From contig JAPZTW010000001.1 of assembly GCA_027533105.1 (NCBI GenBank), positions 231,365 through 295,364 on the forward strand: a DNA stretch of 64,000 bases, given 5' to 3'. The notes below the pieces were generated by a model. The model saw only the letters and a program-made list of their open reading frames with translations, was not told the origin of the DNA and made no database searches. Numbering within the stretch: position 1 is the first letter of the stretch; each line of letters begins with the position of its first letter. Of the stretch, positions 30,182 through 39,928 are shown in pieces. The DNA is from Sphingomonadaceae bacterium. Its GTDB lineage: Bacteria > Pseudomonadota > Alphaproteobacteria > Sphingomonadales > Sphingomonadaceae. The position numbers were made by a program, and so were the translations under genes.

Positions 30182-30907
30182 ATGACCGACCGCCAGCCCG
30201 CCATTGTCCTGGTCCGCCCGCAGCTGGGCGAGAATATCGGCAAGGCCGCCCGCGCCATGCTCAATTTCGGGCTGACCGACCTGCGGCTGGTCGCCCCGAG
30301 GGATGGCTGGCCCAATCCCTCGGCTGGCCCCGCCGCCGCCGGCGCCGATATCGTGCTGGAACGGGCGCAGGTCTATGACACCCTGGCCGATGCCGTGGCC
30401 GATTGCGCCCACGTTTATGCCACCACCGTGCGCAAGCGCGGCGTGACCAAGCCGGTGGTCGATGCCGAACAGGCGGCGCGGGCGATCCATGCCGAACCGG
30501 GGCGCAGCGCCTACGTGTTCGGGCCGGAGCGGTCCGGCCTTGAAACCGATGACGTGGCGCTGGCCCGCACGATCCTGACCGTGCCGATCAATCCGGAATT
30601 CGGCTCCTTGAACCTCGCCCAGGCGGTGATCCTGTGCGCTTATGAATGGTCCAAGCAGCAGGCGCTGGTCCAGCCGACGATCGAGGATCTGCTGCCCCCT
30701 GCTCCGCAGGACGAGCTGGAAGGGATGATCGTCCAGCTGGAAACCATGCTGGAGCCCTGCGGCTATTTCCGCCCGGCCAGCCGCGCCGCCGCCACGCGCC
30801 GCACGCTGCGGACCATGCTGACCAAGCCGGGCTGGAATCACCTGGAAGTGCGCACCATGCGCGGCGTCCTGTCGGCACTCGGCAAGGGACCGCGCCAGCC
30901 GGACTGA
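30182..30907 (+). CDS. SpoU/TrmJ family RNA methyltransferase
   Basis: The 241-residue SPOUT enzyme methylates ribose 2'-OH groups in RNA. It shows AIVLVRPQLGENIGKAARAMLNFGLTDLRLV (motif 1 Asn and Arg), a YVFGPERSGLETDDVALARTILTVPINPEFGSLNLAQAVILC core forming the knot, and a C-terminal helical domain as in TrmJ. TrmJ acts at position 32 of tRNA; whether this one does is inferred. I chose the ATG at 30182, 7 bases after the nrdR stop. It ends the rpiB-glyA operon. Confidence 0.88.
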   Translation: MTDRQPAIVLVRPQLGENIGKAARAMLNFGLTDLRLVAPRDGWPNPSAGPAAAGADIVLERAQVYDTLADAVADCAHVYATTVRKRGVTKPVVDAEQAARAIHAEPGRSAYVFGPERSGLETDDVALARTILTVPINPEFGSLNLAQAVILCAYEWSKQQALVQPTIEDLLPPAPQDELEGMIVQLETMLEPCGYFRPASRAAATRRTLRTMLTKPGWNHLEVRTMRGVLSALGKGPRQPD

Positions 30908-30983
30908 AGTCGTTGGTCGAAAGGGCTTTCCGGCCGCGCCAGCGATGCGGCATAGGCCCGCCGTTCCCTTGGAGTTACCCCTG

Positions 30984-31250
30984 ATGCGCCTTGTTCCGGT
31001 TCTGATTGCCCTGGCTTTCGGCACGGCCCCCGCAGCCGTTCTGGCGTCAGAGCCTGCTCCGGCCGCCACCGAGGCGGCCAAGCCCAAGAAGATCTGCCGC
31101 CTCCTGCCCGCGCGCACCGGCAGCCACCGCCCCCAGGGCAGGGTCTGCAAGACCGCCGAGGAATGGCGCGCGCGCGATCGCGACCAGTACATGCAGGCCC
31201 CGCTTGAGGATACGACCAAGATCGAGCCGGTCGGGCCCCAGATTGGCTGA
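30984..31250 (+). CDS. Small secreted protein with two conserved Cys
   Basis: The 88-residue protein has a signal peptide (about 1-21, cleavage after VLAS or nearby) and a short mature part with KKICRLLPARTGSHRPQGRVCKTAEEWRARD. The two Cys 17 residues apart probably pair in the periplasm. Proteins of this type are frequent and unnamed in sphingomonads. Ribosome binding site GGAG lies at 30971-30974. No function can be given. Confidence 0.7.
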   Translation: MRLVPVLIALAFGTAPAAVLASEPAPAATEAAKPKKICRLLPARTGSHRPQGRVCKTAEEWRARDRDQYMQAPLEDTTKIEPVGPQIG

Positions 31251-31485
31251 CGCGGGAAATCCGCGCATTTCCGCTTGAAATCCGCCTCGGCCACGGCTAG
31301 GGGCGCCACTTCGCAATTGACCCCGCACTCCGGTGAAGCGGCGGTCGCATTTCGTGTTCGGTCTGTTTTCGGGCCGTAACTGACGGAATGGTGCGGTTCC
31401 GGACCAGAAGCCCCGGGCAGTTCCAGGGCACTATCAGCTTGTGGGCATCCGCCCACGGGTGGCAAATTGAAGGAAGAGAAGCGCC
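31251..31485 (+). promoter_or_regulatory. rpsD leader with candidate promoter and hairpin
   Basis: TTGAAA (31275-31280) and TAGGGG (31298-31303), 17 bases apart, form a candidate promoter. The roughly 170-base leader holds a hairpin GTGGGC-ATCC-GCCCAC (31441-31456) about 30 bases before the rpsD start. S4 represses its own operon in other bacteria; such a role for this leader is only a possibility. Confidence 0.35.
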
Positions 31486-32100
31486 ATGTCGAAGCGCAAT
31501 TCGTCGAAGTACAAGATTGACCGCCGGATGGGCGAAAACATCTGGGGTCGTCCGAAGAGCTCGGTCAACCGCCGTTCCTATGGCCCGGGCCAGCATGGCC
31601 AGCGCCGCAAGGGCAAGGTCAGCGACTTCGGTCTGCAGCTGCGCGCCAAGCAGAAGCTCAAGGGCTACTACGGCGACGTCACCGAAAAGCAGTTCAAGCG
31701 CACCTACCAGGAAGCCAGCCGCATGAAGGGCGATACCGGTCAGAACCTGATCGGCCTGCTCGAACAGCGCCTGGACATGGTCGTGTACCGCGCCAAGTTC
31801 GCGCCGACCATCTTCTCGGCCCGCCAGGTCGTTTCGCACGGTCACATCTATGTGAACGGCGTGAAGTGCAACATTGCCAGCCGCCGCGTGCGTCCGGGCG
31901 ACGTGATCAGCCTGGGCAAGAAGGCCAAGGAAATGGCCCTGATCGCCGAAGCGCAGAGCCTGCCCGAGCGTGAAGTGCCTGACTATGTCGCCGCCGACGG
32001 CACCGACAAGGTCACTTTCGTGCGCGTGCCCACGCTCGACGAAGTGCCCTATCCGGTGAAGATGGAACCGAACCTGGTGGTCGAGTTCTACTCGCGCTAA
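31486..32100 (+). CDS. rpsD: 30S ribosomal protein S4
   Basis: The 204-residue primary rRNA-binding protein starts [21 protein letters not shown]. It shows the S4 RNA-binding domain (about 94-155, [31 protein letters not shown]). Length is standard. It stands alone, not in the alpha operon, as is usual in this group, with a long leader and a strong terminator. Confidence 0.98.
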   Translation: MSKRNSSKYKIDRRMGENIWGRPKSSVNRRSYGPGQHGQRRKGKVSDFGLQLRAKQKLKGYYGDVTEKQFKRTYQEASRMKGDTGQNLIGLLEQRLDMVVYRAKFAPTIFSARQVVSHGHIYVNGVKCNIASRRVRPGDVISLGKKAKEMALIAEAQSLPEREVPDYVAADGTDKVTFVRVPTLDEVPYPVKMEPNLVVEFYSR

Positions 32101-32121
32101 GGTTCAGGCCTCTGGCACAAG

Positions 32122-32153
32122 AAAAAGGGCGGTCCCGCGGGGCCGCCCTTTTT
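32122..32153 (+). terminator. Rho-independent terminator of rpsD
   Basis: AAAAAGGGCGG (32122-32132) pairs with CCGCCCTTTTT (32143-32153) around a GC-rich loop, 21 bases after the rpsD stop. The A-run and T-run make it usable from both strands, so it may also end the convergent aldolase-family gene. Confidence 0.9.
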
Positions 32154-32172
32154 CGTTGTCCGGCTCGTCGGC

Positions 32173-32967
32173 TCAGTTGCGGAACGAGGGGTCGATCCGG
32201 TCCAGCTTGCGCAGCAACGCCGGCCAGGCCAGCATGTTGGCCACTGCGCTCATGCCTGGGCCAGAGCTTTGGGTTTCGACCTTTTCGGGCGTCCCCTGCG
32301 GGGGGTTGTAAAGGCCGTCGCGGCCGGCGCTGAGCATCTTGACCTGCGCATCGCAGGCCCGTTCCAGGAAATAGAGCCGCAGGAAGCATTCGCCGACCGT
32401 GCTGCCCACCGCCAGGGTACCGTGGTTGCGCAGGATCATCGCGTTCTTGTTGCCCATGTCCTGCACCAGCCGCTCGCGTTCCTCGAGGTCGGTCGCGATG
32501 CCTTCGTACTCGTGATAGGCGATATCGTGCAGCGCGATCATCGCCGTCTGGGTATGGGGCAGCAGCCCCTCGGCCATGGCGCTGACGGCCTGACCCGCTG
32601 GCGTATGCAGATGCATCACCGCATGGGCATCCTCGCGCGCCATATGCAGGGCGGAATGGATGGTGAAGCCGGCCGGATTGACCGGGTGCGAGGTCGGCAC
32701 CACCGGCTGCCCTTCAACATCGATCTTGACCAGCGAGCTGGCGGTGATCTCTTCGAACATCATGTCATAGGGATTGATCAGGAAATGATGCTCCGGCCCC
32801 GGCACGCGGGCCGAAAGGTGGGTGAAGATCAGGTCATCCCAGCCATAAAGCGCGACCAGCCGGTAAGCCGCGGCCAGATCGACGCGGACCGCCCACTCCT
32901 CGTCGCTCACCGCGCCGCGCACGTGATCGTCATTTACCGCCGATATCGTTTCCATCACCGTCGCCAT
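32173..32967 (-). CDS. Class II aldolase/adducin family protein
   Basis: The 264-residue metal-dependent protein has AAAYRLVALYGWDDLIFTHLSARVPG, then HAVMHLHTPAGQAVSAM with the His-x-His metal pair, and ILRNHGTLAVGSTVGECFLRLYFLERAC with the third His. These are features of the L-fuculose-phosphate aldolase/adducin fold. Proteins of this length with an N-terminal acidic extension are common in sphingomonads, often with aromatic or terpenoid catabolic genes; the substrate is not known. It is convergent with rpsD and lies downstream of tgt but 53 bases away, so may be separate. Confidence 0.85.
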   Translation of the reverse strand: MATVMETISAVNDDHVRGAVSDEEWAVRVDLAAAYRLVALYGWDDLIFTHLSARVPGPEHHFLINPYDMMFEEITASSLVKIDVEGQPVVPTSHPVNPAGFTIHSALHMAREDAHAVMHLHTPAGQAVSAMAEGLLPHTQTAMIALHDIAYHEYEGIATDLEERERLVQDMGNKNAMILRNHGTLAVGSTVGECFLRLYFLERACDAQVKMLSAGRDGLYNPPQGTPEKVETQSSGPGMSAVANMLAWPALLRKLDRIDPSFRN

Positions 32968-33020
32968 GATCGCTCTCCAAATCTGATTTTGCGCGAGCCT
33001 AACGCAAACGAACCGGCTTG

Positions 33021-34151
33021 TCAGCGGGAACGGTAATTCGCCCTGAAGTCTGCCGCAAAGGCCGCGAACCGCCCCTCGGCAATCGCTGCGCGCATCGCGG
33101 CCATCAGCTGCTGGTAAAAGGTCAGGTTGTGCTCGGTCAGCAGCATGGCCCCCAGGATCTCGCCGCTCTTGTGCAGGTGGTGGAGGTAGGCGCGGCTGTA
33201 TTTCGTGCAGCAATCGCCGGGGCAGCGCTCGTCCAGCGGCGCCGAATCCTCGGCGTGCTTGGCATTGCGCAGGTTGACCGGGCCATTCCAGGTGAACCCC
33301 TGCCCGTTGCGGCCCGAGCGGCTGGGCAGAACGCAATCGAACATGTCGACCCCGCGCTCCACCGCGCCAACCAGGTCATCGGGCTTGCCCACGCCCATCA
33401 GATAGCGCGGGCGATCGGCCGGCAGCATGCCCGGCGCGAAATCGAGCGTGGCGAACATCGCCTCCTGCCCCTCGCCCACGGCCAGACCGCCGATCGCATA
33501 ACCATCGAAGCCGATTTCCTGCAGCGCCTCGGCGCTTTCGCGGCGCAGGCCTTCATCGAGCGCGCCCTGCTGGATGCCGAACAGGGCCGAGCGTTCGGCA
33601 TGCTCCTCGCCGCTGTCGAACCCGGCGCGGCTGCGCGCGGCCCAGCGCATCGACATCCGCATGGACTTGGCGATCGTATCATAGGGCGCGTCGGCCCTCG
33701 GGCATTCGTCAAAGGCCATGACGATATCGCTGCCCAGCAGGCGCTGGATTTCCATGCTGCGTTCCGGGGTCAGCAAGTGACGGCTGCCATCGAGGTGGCT
33801 TTTGAAGGTGACGCCGTCTTCGGTGATCTTGCGCAGCTCGGACAGGCTCATCACCTGGTAGCCACCGCTGTCGGTCAGGATCGGGCGGTCCCAGTTCATG
33901 AACTTGTGCAGCCCGCCCAGCCGCGCGACACGTTCGGCGCCGGGGCGCAGCATCAGGTGATAGGTATTGCCGAGCAGGATGTCCGCCCCGGTCGCGCGGA
34001 CCGTCTCGGGCTTCATCGCCTTGACCGTGGCGGCCGTGCCGACCGGCATGAAGGCGGGGGTGCGGATTTCGCCCCGGCGCATCCGGATCGTGCCGGTGCG
34101 GGCCTTGCCATCGGTGGCGTGGATTTCGAACTGGAAGCGCGGCGCGGTCAT
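33021..34151 (-). CDS. tgt: tRNA-guanine (queuine) transglycosylase
   Basis: The 376-residue enzyme exchanges guanine 34 for preQ1 in tRNAs with GUN anticodons. It has the catalytic Asp region [32 protein letters not shown], the second catalytic Asp in [12 protein letters not shown], and the zinc site [17 protein letters not shown]. queA, the next enzyme of the pathway, lies at 37.6 kb on the same strand, separated by an outer-membrane gene, a globin-like gene, a carotenoid oxygenase gene and a TetR gene. Confidence 0.97.
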   Translation of the reverse strand: MTAPRFQFEIHATDGKARTGTIRMRRGEIRTPAFMPVGTAATVKAMKPETVRATGADILLGNTYHLMLRPGAERVARLGGLHKFMNWDRPILTDSGGYQVMSLSELRKITEDGVTFKSHLDGSRHLLTPERSMEIQRLLGSDIVMAFDECPRADAPYDTIAKSMRMSMRWAARSRAGFDSGEEHAERSALFGIQQGALDEGLRRESAEALQEIGFDGYAIGGLAVGEGQEAMFATLDFAPGMLPADRPRYLMGVGKPDDLVGAVERGVDMFDCVLPSRSGRNGQGFTWNGPVNLRNAKHAEDSAPLDERCPGDCCTKYSRAYLHHLHKSGEILGAMLLTEHNLTFYQQLMAAMRAAIAEGRFAAFAADFRANYRSR

Positions 34152-34227
34152 GGCGGCAGCGCATAGCGGCGCGCGGCCGCAAAGTCACCCGGAGGAAGCC
34201 GATCGCCTCCCCCGGGTGCCCAGATGC

Positions 34228-34773
34228 TTAGAACTTCACCGCAACGCCAACGGTGGCGCGGGTGCTGTCAAAGGCAATGGTATCGAGGTTGAGGCGCAGG
34301 GCCACGTTCGATTCCTTGCCGAGGTTGATGTCGGTGCCGATGCCGACGATGTAATCGCCGTCGGTGTCATCGGCACCGGCCGGAACCGGCAGCGGGGCAA
34401 GGACATGGGCCAGGTCGAAGTTCACTTCCTGGTAGCCACCCCGGACATAGACCTTGCCGAAGCCGGTCTTCACACCAAGGCGGGCGTTGATCCCGTATTC
34501 CGAATCGATCGCGCCGGTCCCGATGTTGTAATTGCCTTCGGCACCGACAAACAGGTTGCCCGACACCGGAACGTCCACCCCGGCAAAGACCCCGAAGATC
34601 GCGCCGCTATCGCGGATGGCGCCGCCAACGGCGACATCCGTGCCAGCATCATGATGACCCGCCTGGACGCCGACATAGGGTTCGACCTTGTTCTCTGCGG
34701 CGTGAGCCGGAGCGGCAAAAGCGATGGCACTTGCCGCGGCAACAAGCGCGGCGCGGTTCAGCGTGAACTTCAT
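34228..34773 (-). CDS. Outer-membrane beta-barrel protein (small porin/opacity type)
   Basis: The 181-residue protein has a Sec signal peptide (1-25, cleavage after AHA). Amphipathic beta strands then alternate with short turns (VEPYVGVQAGHH, GAIFGVFAGVDVPV, LFVGAEGNYNIG, GKVYVRGGYQEV), and the protein ends in a C-terminal aromatic residue (VGVAVKF) as needed for BAM assembly. About eight strands fit an OmpA- or OmpW-like barrel. The ATG at 34773 is chosen because the signal peptide starts there. No partner is evident. Confidence 0.75.
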   Translation of the reverse strand: MKFTLNRAALVAAASAIAFAAPAHAAENKVEPYVGVQAGHHDAGTDVAVGGAIRDSGAIFGVFAGVDVPVSGNLFVGAEGNYNIGTGAIDSEYGINARLGVKTGFGKVYVRGGYQEVNFDLAHVLAPLPVPAGADDTDGDYIVGIGTDINLGKESNVALRLNLDTIAFDSTRATVGVAVKF

Positions 34774-35013
34774 CTTGAATCTCCTGTAAGCATCCTGACC
34801 CGGCGAGGATGATGGCTCCCTGGGGAAAGACCGCGGACGCCTGCCAACGAAGTGACCGGAGCCCAAACTGGCAATTCCAGAACCATATCCAGCAATGATC
34901 AGGTATTCATAGTTACGAAAGCTGCATTGCAGCGCAGCAAGGCCAAAGAGCAGCTTTCGCTTTGCACCAGACTGAACACCCGGTTCACGGCAGATTCAGC
35001 TTGCAAAATTGTG
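34774..35013. other. 240-base intergenic region with GCTGCATTGCAGC palindrome
   Basis: No gene is seen. It holds the upstream region of the minus-strand outer-membrane protein gene and the 3' end of the minus-strand globin-like gene. At 34921-34933 the palindrome GCTGCATTGCAGC repeats the one at 15491-15503 exactly. Confidence 0.4.
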
Positions 35014-35457
35014 CTAGATGAAGCGGTTGCGCTCGACCAGGCCGACCAGCGCCTCGCGCACCTCGCGCCAGGCTGTCTGTTCGGTGGAATCCTGCGCGGG
35101 AACGGCCTGTTCGATCACGTCGATCAGCGCCTCGATCATCCCGCGGAACCAGTCCGGGGGAACATCCAGCGCCACCCGGTGATGCGGGACCGAGGTGTCA
35201 AAATAGATCCGCGCCTCGGTCGGGCTCTCGAACCAGGTCATGACATAGTAGAGGGTGTTGCCGACCATCTCGGCTTCAAGCCTGGCCGGATTGTGCGGCG
35301 AATGGTGCGCGAAGCTGGCCCGGGCATCGGGGTAGCGGCGATAGAATTCGGCCATGACCGGCGCGGTCAGATCGCCGAGCACTTCGGCAGCGCGCTCCAG
35401 CCGCGCTTCGATCGCGGCCTGGCCTGGATTGGCGACGGGATCGGTCAAGGCAAGCAT
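35014..35457 (-). CDS. Globin-like protein
   Basis: The 147-residue all-helical protein looks like a bacterial globin: AEFYRRYPDARASFAHHSP in the position of the B-E helices, a PHHRVALDVPPDWFRGMIEALIDVIEQAV stretch that matches the F-G-H region with the proximal His and the VPPxWF motif, and a helical C-terminus. No other cofactor motif is seen. The similarity is to the heme-containing globin superfamily by pattern only; heme binding is not proven. It follows the carotenoid oxygenase gene (61 bases) on the same strand. Confidence 0.55.
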   Translation of the reverse strand: MLALTDPVANPGQAAIEARLERAAEVLGDLTAPVMAEFYRRYPDARASFAHHSPHNPARLEAEMVGNTLYYVMTWFESPTEARIYFDTSVPHHRVALDVPPDWFRGMIEALIDVIEQAVPAQDSTEQTAWREVREALVGLVERNRFI

Positions 35458-35518
35458 CCTCCCGCCGCAGTGATAGCCACGGCGGGAGGCGCTTGTCTTG
35501 CGCTAGATCATATCGGGG

Positions 35519-36952
35519 TCAGTCAGCCAGCCAGTTGCCGTGGAAACCCGGCGGGATGCGGTGCGGGATGTGCACGCTGGCCACCGGCGGGGCGGCCATG
35601 TCCGCCGCATCGAGAATGACCAGGTCGGTCGTTTCGGTGCGGGTGTCGATCACATAGCCCATCAGCCAGCCCTCGCCTTCGGGGGCATCGGCGCTGCGCG
35701 GCACGAAGACGAATTCGCCCGGAACCCGGCCGGGTCCGAAATCGTGCTGGGTGCGCGCGCCCGTAGCCAGGTCGTGGCGATAGAGCGGCTGTTCGCCCAG
35801 GAAGGCCGGATCGTCATTGTCCGGTAGCCCCATGGCCCAGGCAAAGCGATAGGGCTGGCCGAAGAAGCGCTCGTCCGGACGGGGGAATTCCTGCGGCGTG
35901 GGGTCGATCGTCTGGCGGGCAACCTGCATTGCGGCCGGATCGATCGTCCAGCGCTCCATGCCGAGCGAGCGCCCCGCCGGGCCATCCGCGCCGTCTTCGA
36001 ACATCGTTTCGTAGACCGCGCTGTCCACGATCACCCGGCCCTGCTCATCCTCATAGCTGTTGGCAACGTGGAAGACGTAGCACGGGTCGACATTGCACCA
36101 CACGATGTCATCCGCGCTGCCCTGCCTGGGCAGCAGGCCGACACGGGCCTGATGATTGCGGTTCCAGGCATAGGGGAACTTCTCCCCCGAAATCAGCGCC
36201 TTCATCGAGAAGGTCACCGGCAGGTCGAATACCACCACGTAGTTGCGGGTGATGGTGCATTCGTGAATCGACGGCCCATGCTGAACCGGGATCGCCAGTT
36301 CGCGCGTCACCTTGCCCTCGGGCGAGAGGACCACGTGCCAGACCTTGTCCGGGGTCTGCGCGTCATAAGTGATCGCGTGGAATTCCCCGGTCAGCGGGTC
36401 CTCGTGCGGGTGGGCCGAGAACGGGGCCGAGAGCGTTCCGCCAAAATCGGTGTAGGCGATCGTTTCGAGGTTCCCGTCAAGCTGCGCCGGATAGGAGCCA
36501 GCCTCGACAATCGCGTGGATCTTGCCCGCGATCTTGATGACATTGGTGTTGACCCCGTCGCGCGGGCTACGGCGCGGACCGGGCGCGGCAGTCGGCCCGC
36601 CTTCGGCCTCCAGCACGCGGCTACGGATATAGCGGTTGTGATACCACAGCGCCTTGCCGCCCTGCAGCCGCACGCCGTGGACCATGCCGTCGCCGACAAA
36701 CCAGTGGTGGCCGCGCGGGTCCGGCTTGAACGGGTTAGGCCCGATCCGGACGTAGCGCCCCGACAGTTCGGCCGGGATTGCGCCGGTGACCTTCAGGTCG
36801 GTCAGGCTCAATTCCTCGCGCATCGGGGTGTGGATGCCGGTGAGGAAGGCATGTTCCTCGTTCGCATTGCCGCGCGCACGATTGAGATTGGCCACGGCCA
36901 TCACGCCCTTGGTTACGACCGATCGGATTGCGGTTTCGACTGCGCTTGCCAT
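35519..36952 (-). CDS. Carotenoid oxygenase family protein
   Basis: The 477-residue protein matches the retinal pigment epithelium/carotenoid cleavage dioxygenase family, including the stilbenoid and lignin-derived stilbene cleaving enzymes of sphingomonads. Four His segments that would hold the iron are visible: [28 protein letters not shown] and IPPGFHGNW near the C-terminus, which ends in the usual HGNW-type motif. It uses a single Fe(II) and O2. The gene is divergent from a TetR gene, with a palindrome between them that probably controls both. Carotenoid, apocarotenoid or stilbene substrates are all possible. Confidence 0.9.
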   Translation of the reverse strand: MASAVETAIRSVVTKGVMAVANLNRARGNANEEHAFLTGIHTPMREELSLTDLKVTGAIPAELSGRYVRIGPNPFKPDPRGHHWFVGDGMVHGVRLQGGKALWYHNRYIRSRVLEAEGGPTAAPGPRRSPRDGVNTNVIKIAGKIHAIVEAGSYPAQLDGNLETIAYTDFGGTLSAPFSAHPHEDPLTGEFHAITYDAQTPDKVWHVVLSPEGKVTRELAIPVQHGPSIHECTITRNYVVVFDLPVTFSMKALISGEKFPYAWNRNHQARVGLLPRQGSADDIVWCNVDPCYVFHVANSYEDEQGRVIVDSAVYETMFEDGADGPAGRSLGMERWTIDPAAMQVARQTIDPTPQEFPRPDERFFGQPYRFAWAMGLPDNDDPAFLGEQPLYRHDLATGARTQHDFGPGRVPGEFVFVPRSADAPEGEGWLMGYVIDTRTETTDLVILDAADMAAPPVASVHIPHRIPPGFHGNWLAD

Positions 36953-36970
36953 GCTGCGAATCTCCCAGTA

Positions 36971-36989
36971 ATGTTTATGCTGTAAACAT
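36971..36989. promoter_or_regulatory. Palindrome between carotenoid oxygenase and TetR genes
   Basis: ATGTTTA-TGCTG-TAAACAT has perfect 7-base arms. It lies 18 bases before the oxygenase ATG and 7 bases before the TetR ATG, so a bound TetR dimer could repress both. Confidence 0.6.
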
Positions 36990-36996
36990 AGCAGCT

Positions 36997-37578
36997 ATGG
37001 TAACAGTGTCAACATTGCCCGAATCCACCCGCGCCTATCATCATGGCGACCTGCGCAGCGCGCTGATCCAGGCCGGCCTGACCGCCCTGGAAGGCGCACG
37101 GATCGAAGATCTTTCGCTGCGCGCCCTGGCGCGCGAGGTCGGCGTTTCCGCCACCGCGGTCTATCGCCACTTCCCCGACAAGGCGGCGCTGCTGAGCGCG
37201 CTGGCGGCCGAGGGAATCGAGCAACTGGGCCAGTACCAGTTGAAGGCCGCCGAACAGGCCGGGCCGGAGCGGGCCTTTGGTGCAACGGGCCGCGCCTATG
37301 TCCGCTGGGCGCTGGCGCACCCTGCCCTGTTCCGCCTGATTTTTAGCCGGGTTGAGCCGGTGGGGGAAACGGTGTTCGGCCAGTCACTCGCCGCGCGCCT
37401 GCTGCAAGGCGCGGCCAGCGAGGCCAGCCGGGGCGACGAGGCCCGCGCGCGGCAGCTGGTGGTCCAGGCCTGGTCGCTGGTGCACGGCCTCGCCATGCTG
37501 ATGCTCGATGGTCAGCTTCCGCCCGACGATGACCTGATCGACCGGGTGATCGACCCGCGCACGCTGTTTCCCGGTTAG
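36997..37578 (+). CDS. TetR/AcrR family transcriptional regulator
   Basis: The 193-residue protein has the TetR N-terminal HTH (about 12-60, [53 protein letters not shown]) and a C-terminal all-helical domain with [25 protein letters not shown] typical of the TetR_C_33/WHG group. I place the start at 36997 near the operator. It is divergent from the carotenoid oxygenase gene and probably represses it. Its stop codon shares bases with the stop of convergent queA (TTAG, 37575-37578). Confidence 0.9.
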   Translation: MVTVSTLPESTRAYHHGDLRSALIQAGLTALEGARIEDLSLRALAREVGVSATAVYRHFPDKAALLSALAAEGIEQLGQYQLKAAEQAGPERAFGATGRAYVRWALAHPALFRLIFSRVEPVGETVFGQSLAARLLQGAASEASRGDEARARQLVVQAWSLVHGLAMLMLDGQLPPDDDLIDRVIDPRTLFPG

Positions 37579-38603
37579 GGCAGCAGCAGCGAGGAATCGC
37601 CGTAGCTGTAAAAGCGGTACTTCTGGGCGATGGCGTGGGCATAGACCGCCTGCATCCGCTCCAGCCCCATCAGCGCCGAAACCAGCATCATCAGCGTGGA
37701 CTTCGGCAGGTGGAAATTGGTCATCAGCCCGTCCACGCCCTTGAAGCGATAGCCGGGGGTGATGAAGATCGCCGTATCGCCTTCGAACGGGTGGATCACG
37801 CGGGCATCGTCCGCCGCGCTTTCCAGCAGGCGGAGCGAGGTCGTACCAACCGCGACAATCCGGTTGCCGCGCGCGCGCACCGCGTTGAGCCGCTCGGCCG
37901 TGGCTGCGTCGATCCGGCCCCATTCGGCGTGCATCTGGTGATCGTCGGTATCGTCGGCCTTGACCGGCAGGAAGGTGCCAGCCCCCACATGGAGCGTCAG
38001 GGTTTCGTGCCCGATCCCGCGCTCGGCGAGGGCCGCCATCAGCCGGGGGGTGAAATGCAGCGCCGCCGTGGGCGCGGCAACGGCGCCATCCTTGGCAGCG
38101 AACATGGTCTGGTAATCGCTCTTGTCCGCCTCATTGATCGCGCGCTTGCCGGCGATATAGGGCGGCAGCGGCACCTGCCCGGCCCGATCCAGCAGCACTT
38201 CGACCGGCTCGTCGCCCGCGAAGGCCAGGGTCCAGCTGCCGTCGCCATGGCGCTCTTCGGCGATGGCCGTAACCCCGGCGGCAAATTCGATCAGGTCCCC
38301 GGCGGACAGCCGCTTGGCATTGCGGACAAAGGCCTGCCAGCGGCGCAGGTCGAGCCGCTTGTGCAGCGTCGCGCCGATCCGGGCTTCCCCGCGATAGCCT
38401 TCGAGCTGGGCCGGGATCACGCGGGTGTCATTGAACACCAGCACGTCGCCCGGTTCGAGCAGGCTGGGCAGGTCGAGCACGCCCTTGTCCGCGAAGGCGC
38501 CCTCCCCCGGCACGAACAGCAGCCGCGCGGCATCGCGCGGGCGGGCCGGGCGCAGGGCAATCAGGTCTTGGGGAAGGTCGAAATCGAACAGGTCAACGCG
38601 CAT
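37575..38603 (-). CDS. queA: S-adenosylmethionine:tRNA ribosyltransferase-isomerase
   Basis: The 342-residue enzyme makes epoxyqueuosine from preQ1-modified tRNA. Standard blocks are [79 protein letters not shown] and [19 protein letters not shown]. It is next to the cyclophilin and coaD genes on the same strand, a common order in this group. In many relatives tgt follows directly; here four genes intervene. Confidence 0.97.
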   Translation of the reverse strand: MRVDLFDFDLPQDLIALRPARPRDAARLLFVPGEGAFADKGVLDLPSLLEPGDVLVFNDTRVIPAQLEGYRGEARIGATLHKRLDLRRWQAFVRNAKRLSAGDLIEFAAGVTAIAEERHGDGSWTLAFAGDEPVEVLLDRAGQVPLPPYIAGKRAINEADKSDYQTMFAAKDGAVAAPTAALHFTPRLMAALAERGIGHETLTLHVGAGTFLPVKADDTDDHQMHAEWGRIDAATAERLNAVRARGNRIVAVGTTSLRLLESAADDARVIHPFEGDTAIFITPGYRFKGVDGLMTNFHLPKSTLMMLVSALMGLERMQAVYAHAIAQKYRFYSYGDSSLLLP

Positions 38604-38652
38604 GGGCGCGCCCTAGCGACCAGCGCGTCCGGGTCAAGCCCGGTCCGACAGC

Positions 38653-39330
38653 TCAGTTTGCGGGCTTGGAACTGCTCAGCATGTCGGCCGAGATCGTGGC
38701 CGGTGCTTCAACCGGCGCGGGCGGGCGCGGCTTGCCTTCGCTCAGCATCGAAGCCTGCAGGATCTTCGTCGGCTTGGCCGGCGGCTCACCCCGCTCGATC
38801 GCGTCGACCTGGTCCATCCCGGCGATCACCCGGCCGAAATTGGTATAGCGGTGATCCAGCGCAAAGCGCGGATAGAACACGATGAAGAACTGGCTGTTGG
38901 CCGAATCCGGCTGATCGGTGCGCGCCATCGAAACCGAACCGCGCACGTGCGGCATATAGTTGAACTCGGCCTTCAGGTCCGGCAGCGGCGAGCCGCCCTG
39001 CCCCGTGCCCGTCGGGTCGCCGGTCTGAGCCATGAAGCCATCGATCACGCGGTGGAAGATGATCCCGTTGTAGAACCCCTGCGAGACCAGGGTCTTGATC
39101 CGCTCGACATGGCCCGGCGCCCACTGCGGCATCAGCCGGATCAGCACGCGACCGCCGTTCGACAGATCGAGCGCCAGGATGTTCTCCGGCTCGACCTTCA
39201 CGTCCGGATTGACATAGGCGCTCATCACCGGAGCCGCCGGGGTGGCCGCATCCTTGTTCTGGGCGAAGGCAGGGGCAGCAACGAGGGCGAGGCCCAGGAC
39301 AACGGCGGAAAGCTTGGCTCGGATCATCAA
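38653..39330 (-). CDS. Periplasmic cyclophilin-type peptidyl-prolyl isomerase
   Basis: The 225-residue protein has a Sec signal peptide (1-23, cleavage after AFAQ or nearby) and a cyclophilin domain with FYNGIIFHRVIDGFMAQTGDPTGTG and GSVSMARTDQPDSANSQFFIV, including the catalytic Arg and Gln of the family. It catalyses cis-trans isomerisation of prolyl bonds in exported proteins. It stands between coaD and queA, as in other sphingomonads. Confidence 0.95.
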   Translation of the reverse strand: MMIRAKLSAVVLGLALVAAPAFAQNKDAATPAAPVMSAYVNPDVKVEPENILALDLSNGGRVLIRLMPQWAPGHVERIKTLVSQGFYNGIIFHRVIDGFMAQTGDPTGTGQGGSPLPDLKAEFNYMPHVRGSVSMARTDQPDSANSQFFIVFYPRFALDHRYTNFGRVIAGMDQVDAIERGEPPAKPTKILQASMLSEGKPRPPAPVEAPATISADMLSSSKPAN

Positions 39331-39414
39331 GTCTGGTCTCGGATACTGGAATGGGGTCGCTGGTTGGCGAGCGGGATAGCGGCCTGCGACTGTCGTGGCA
39401 ATGAACGGAGCGGT

Positions 39415-39927
39415 TTAATTGCCGCGCGGTCCCCCGGAAGCGGCAATCTGGGCCAGGACATCGGCGCAGACGCTGGGGGTGACGAACTTGGAGATGTCCC
39501 CGCCATAGACCGCGATCTCCTTGACCAGCCGCGAGGCGATCGGCTGCAGCGATACATCGGCCATCAGGAAGATCGTCTCGACCCGGTCGTTCAGCTGGCG
39601 GTTCATGCCGGTGAGCTGGTACTCGTATTCGAAATCGGTCACGCCGCGAATGCCGCGGATCACCACCGAGGCGCCCTGGGCCTCGGCAAAATCCATCAGC
39701 AGCGAATTGAAGCCGACCACCGAGATGTTCCCGGTCCCCAGCGCCGCCACCTCGCGTTCGACCATGGCAATCCGTTCGGGATCGGCAAACATCGGCGACT
39801 TGGCGATATTGGTCGTGACACCAATGATCAGCCGGTCCACCAGCTTGGCGCCGCGCTTGATGATGTCCATGTGGCCCAGCGTGATCGGATCGAATGTGCC
39901 GGGATAGACCCCCACCCGTTCTGCCAT
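39415..39927 (-). CDS. coaD: Phosphopantetheine adenylyltransferase
   Basis: The 170-residue enzyme carries out the fourth step of coenzyme A synthesis. The nucleotidyltransferase motif GTFDPITLGHMDII is at residues 9-22. VVIRGIRGVTDFEYEYQLTGMNRQL and SLQPIASRLVKEIAVYGGD are standard CoaD blocks. The ATG at 39927 gives a normal N-terminus (MAERVGVYPG). It lies a few bases from the polyprenyl synthase gene before it and is probably cotranscribed. Confidence 0.97.
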   Translation of the reverse strand: MAERVGVYPGTFDPITLGHMDIIKRGAKLVDRLIIGVTTNIAKSPMFADPERIAMVEREVAALGTGNISVVGFNSLLMDFAEAQGASVVIRGIRGVTDFEYEYQLTGMNRQLNDRVETIFLMADVSLQPIASRLVKEIAVYGGDISKFVTPSVCADVLAQIAASGGPRGN

Positions 39928-39928
39928 C

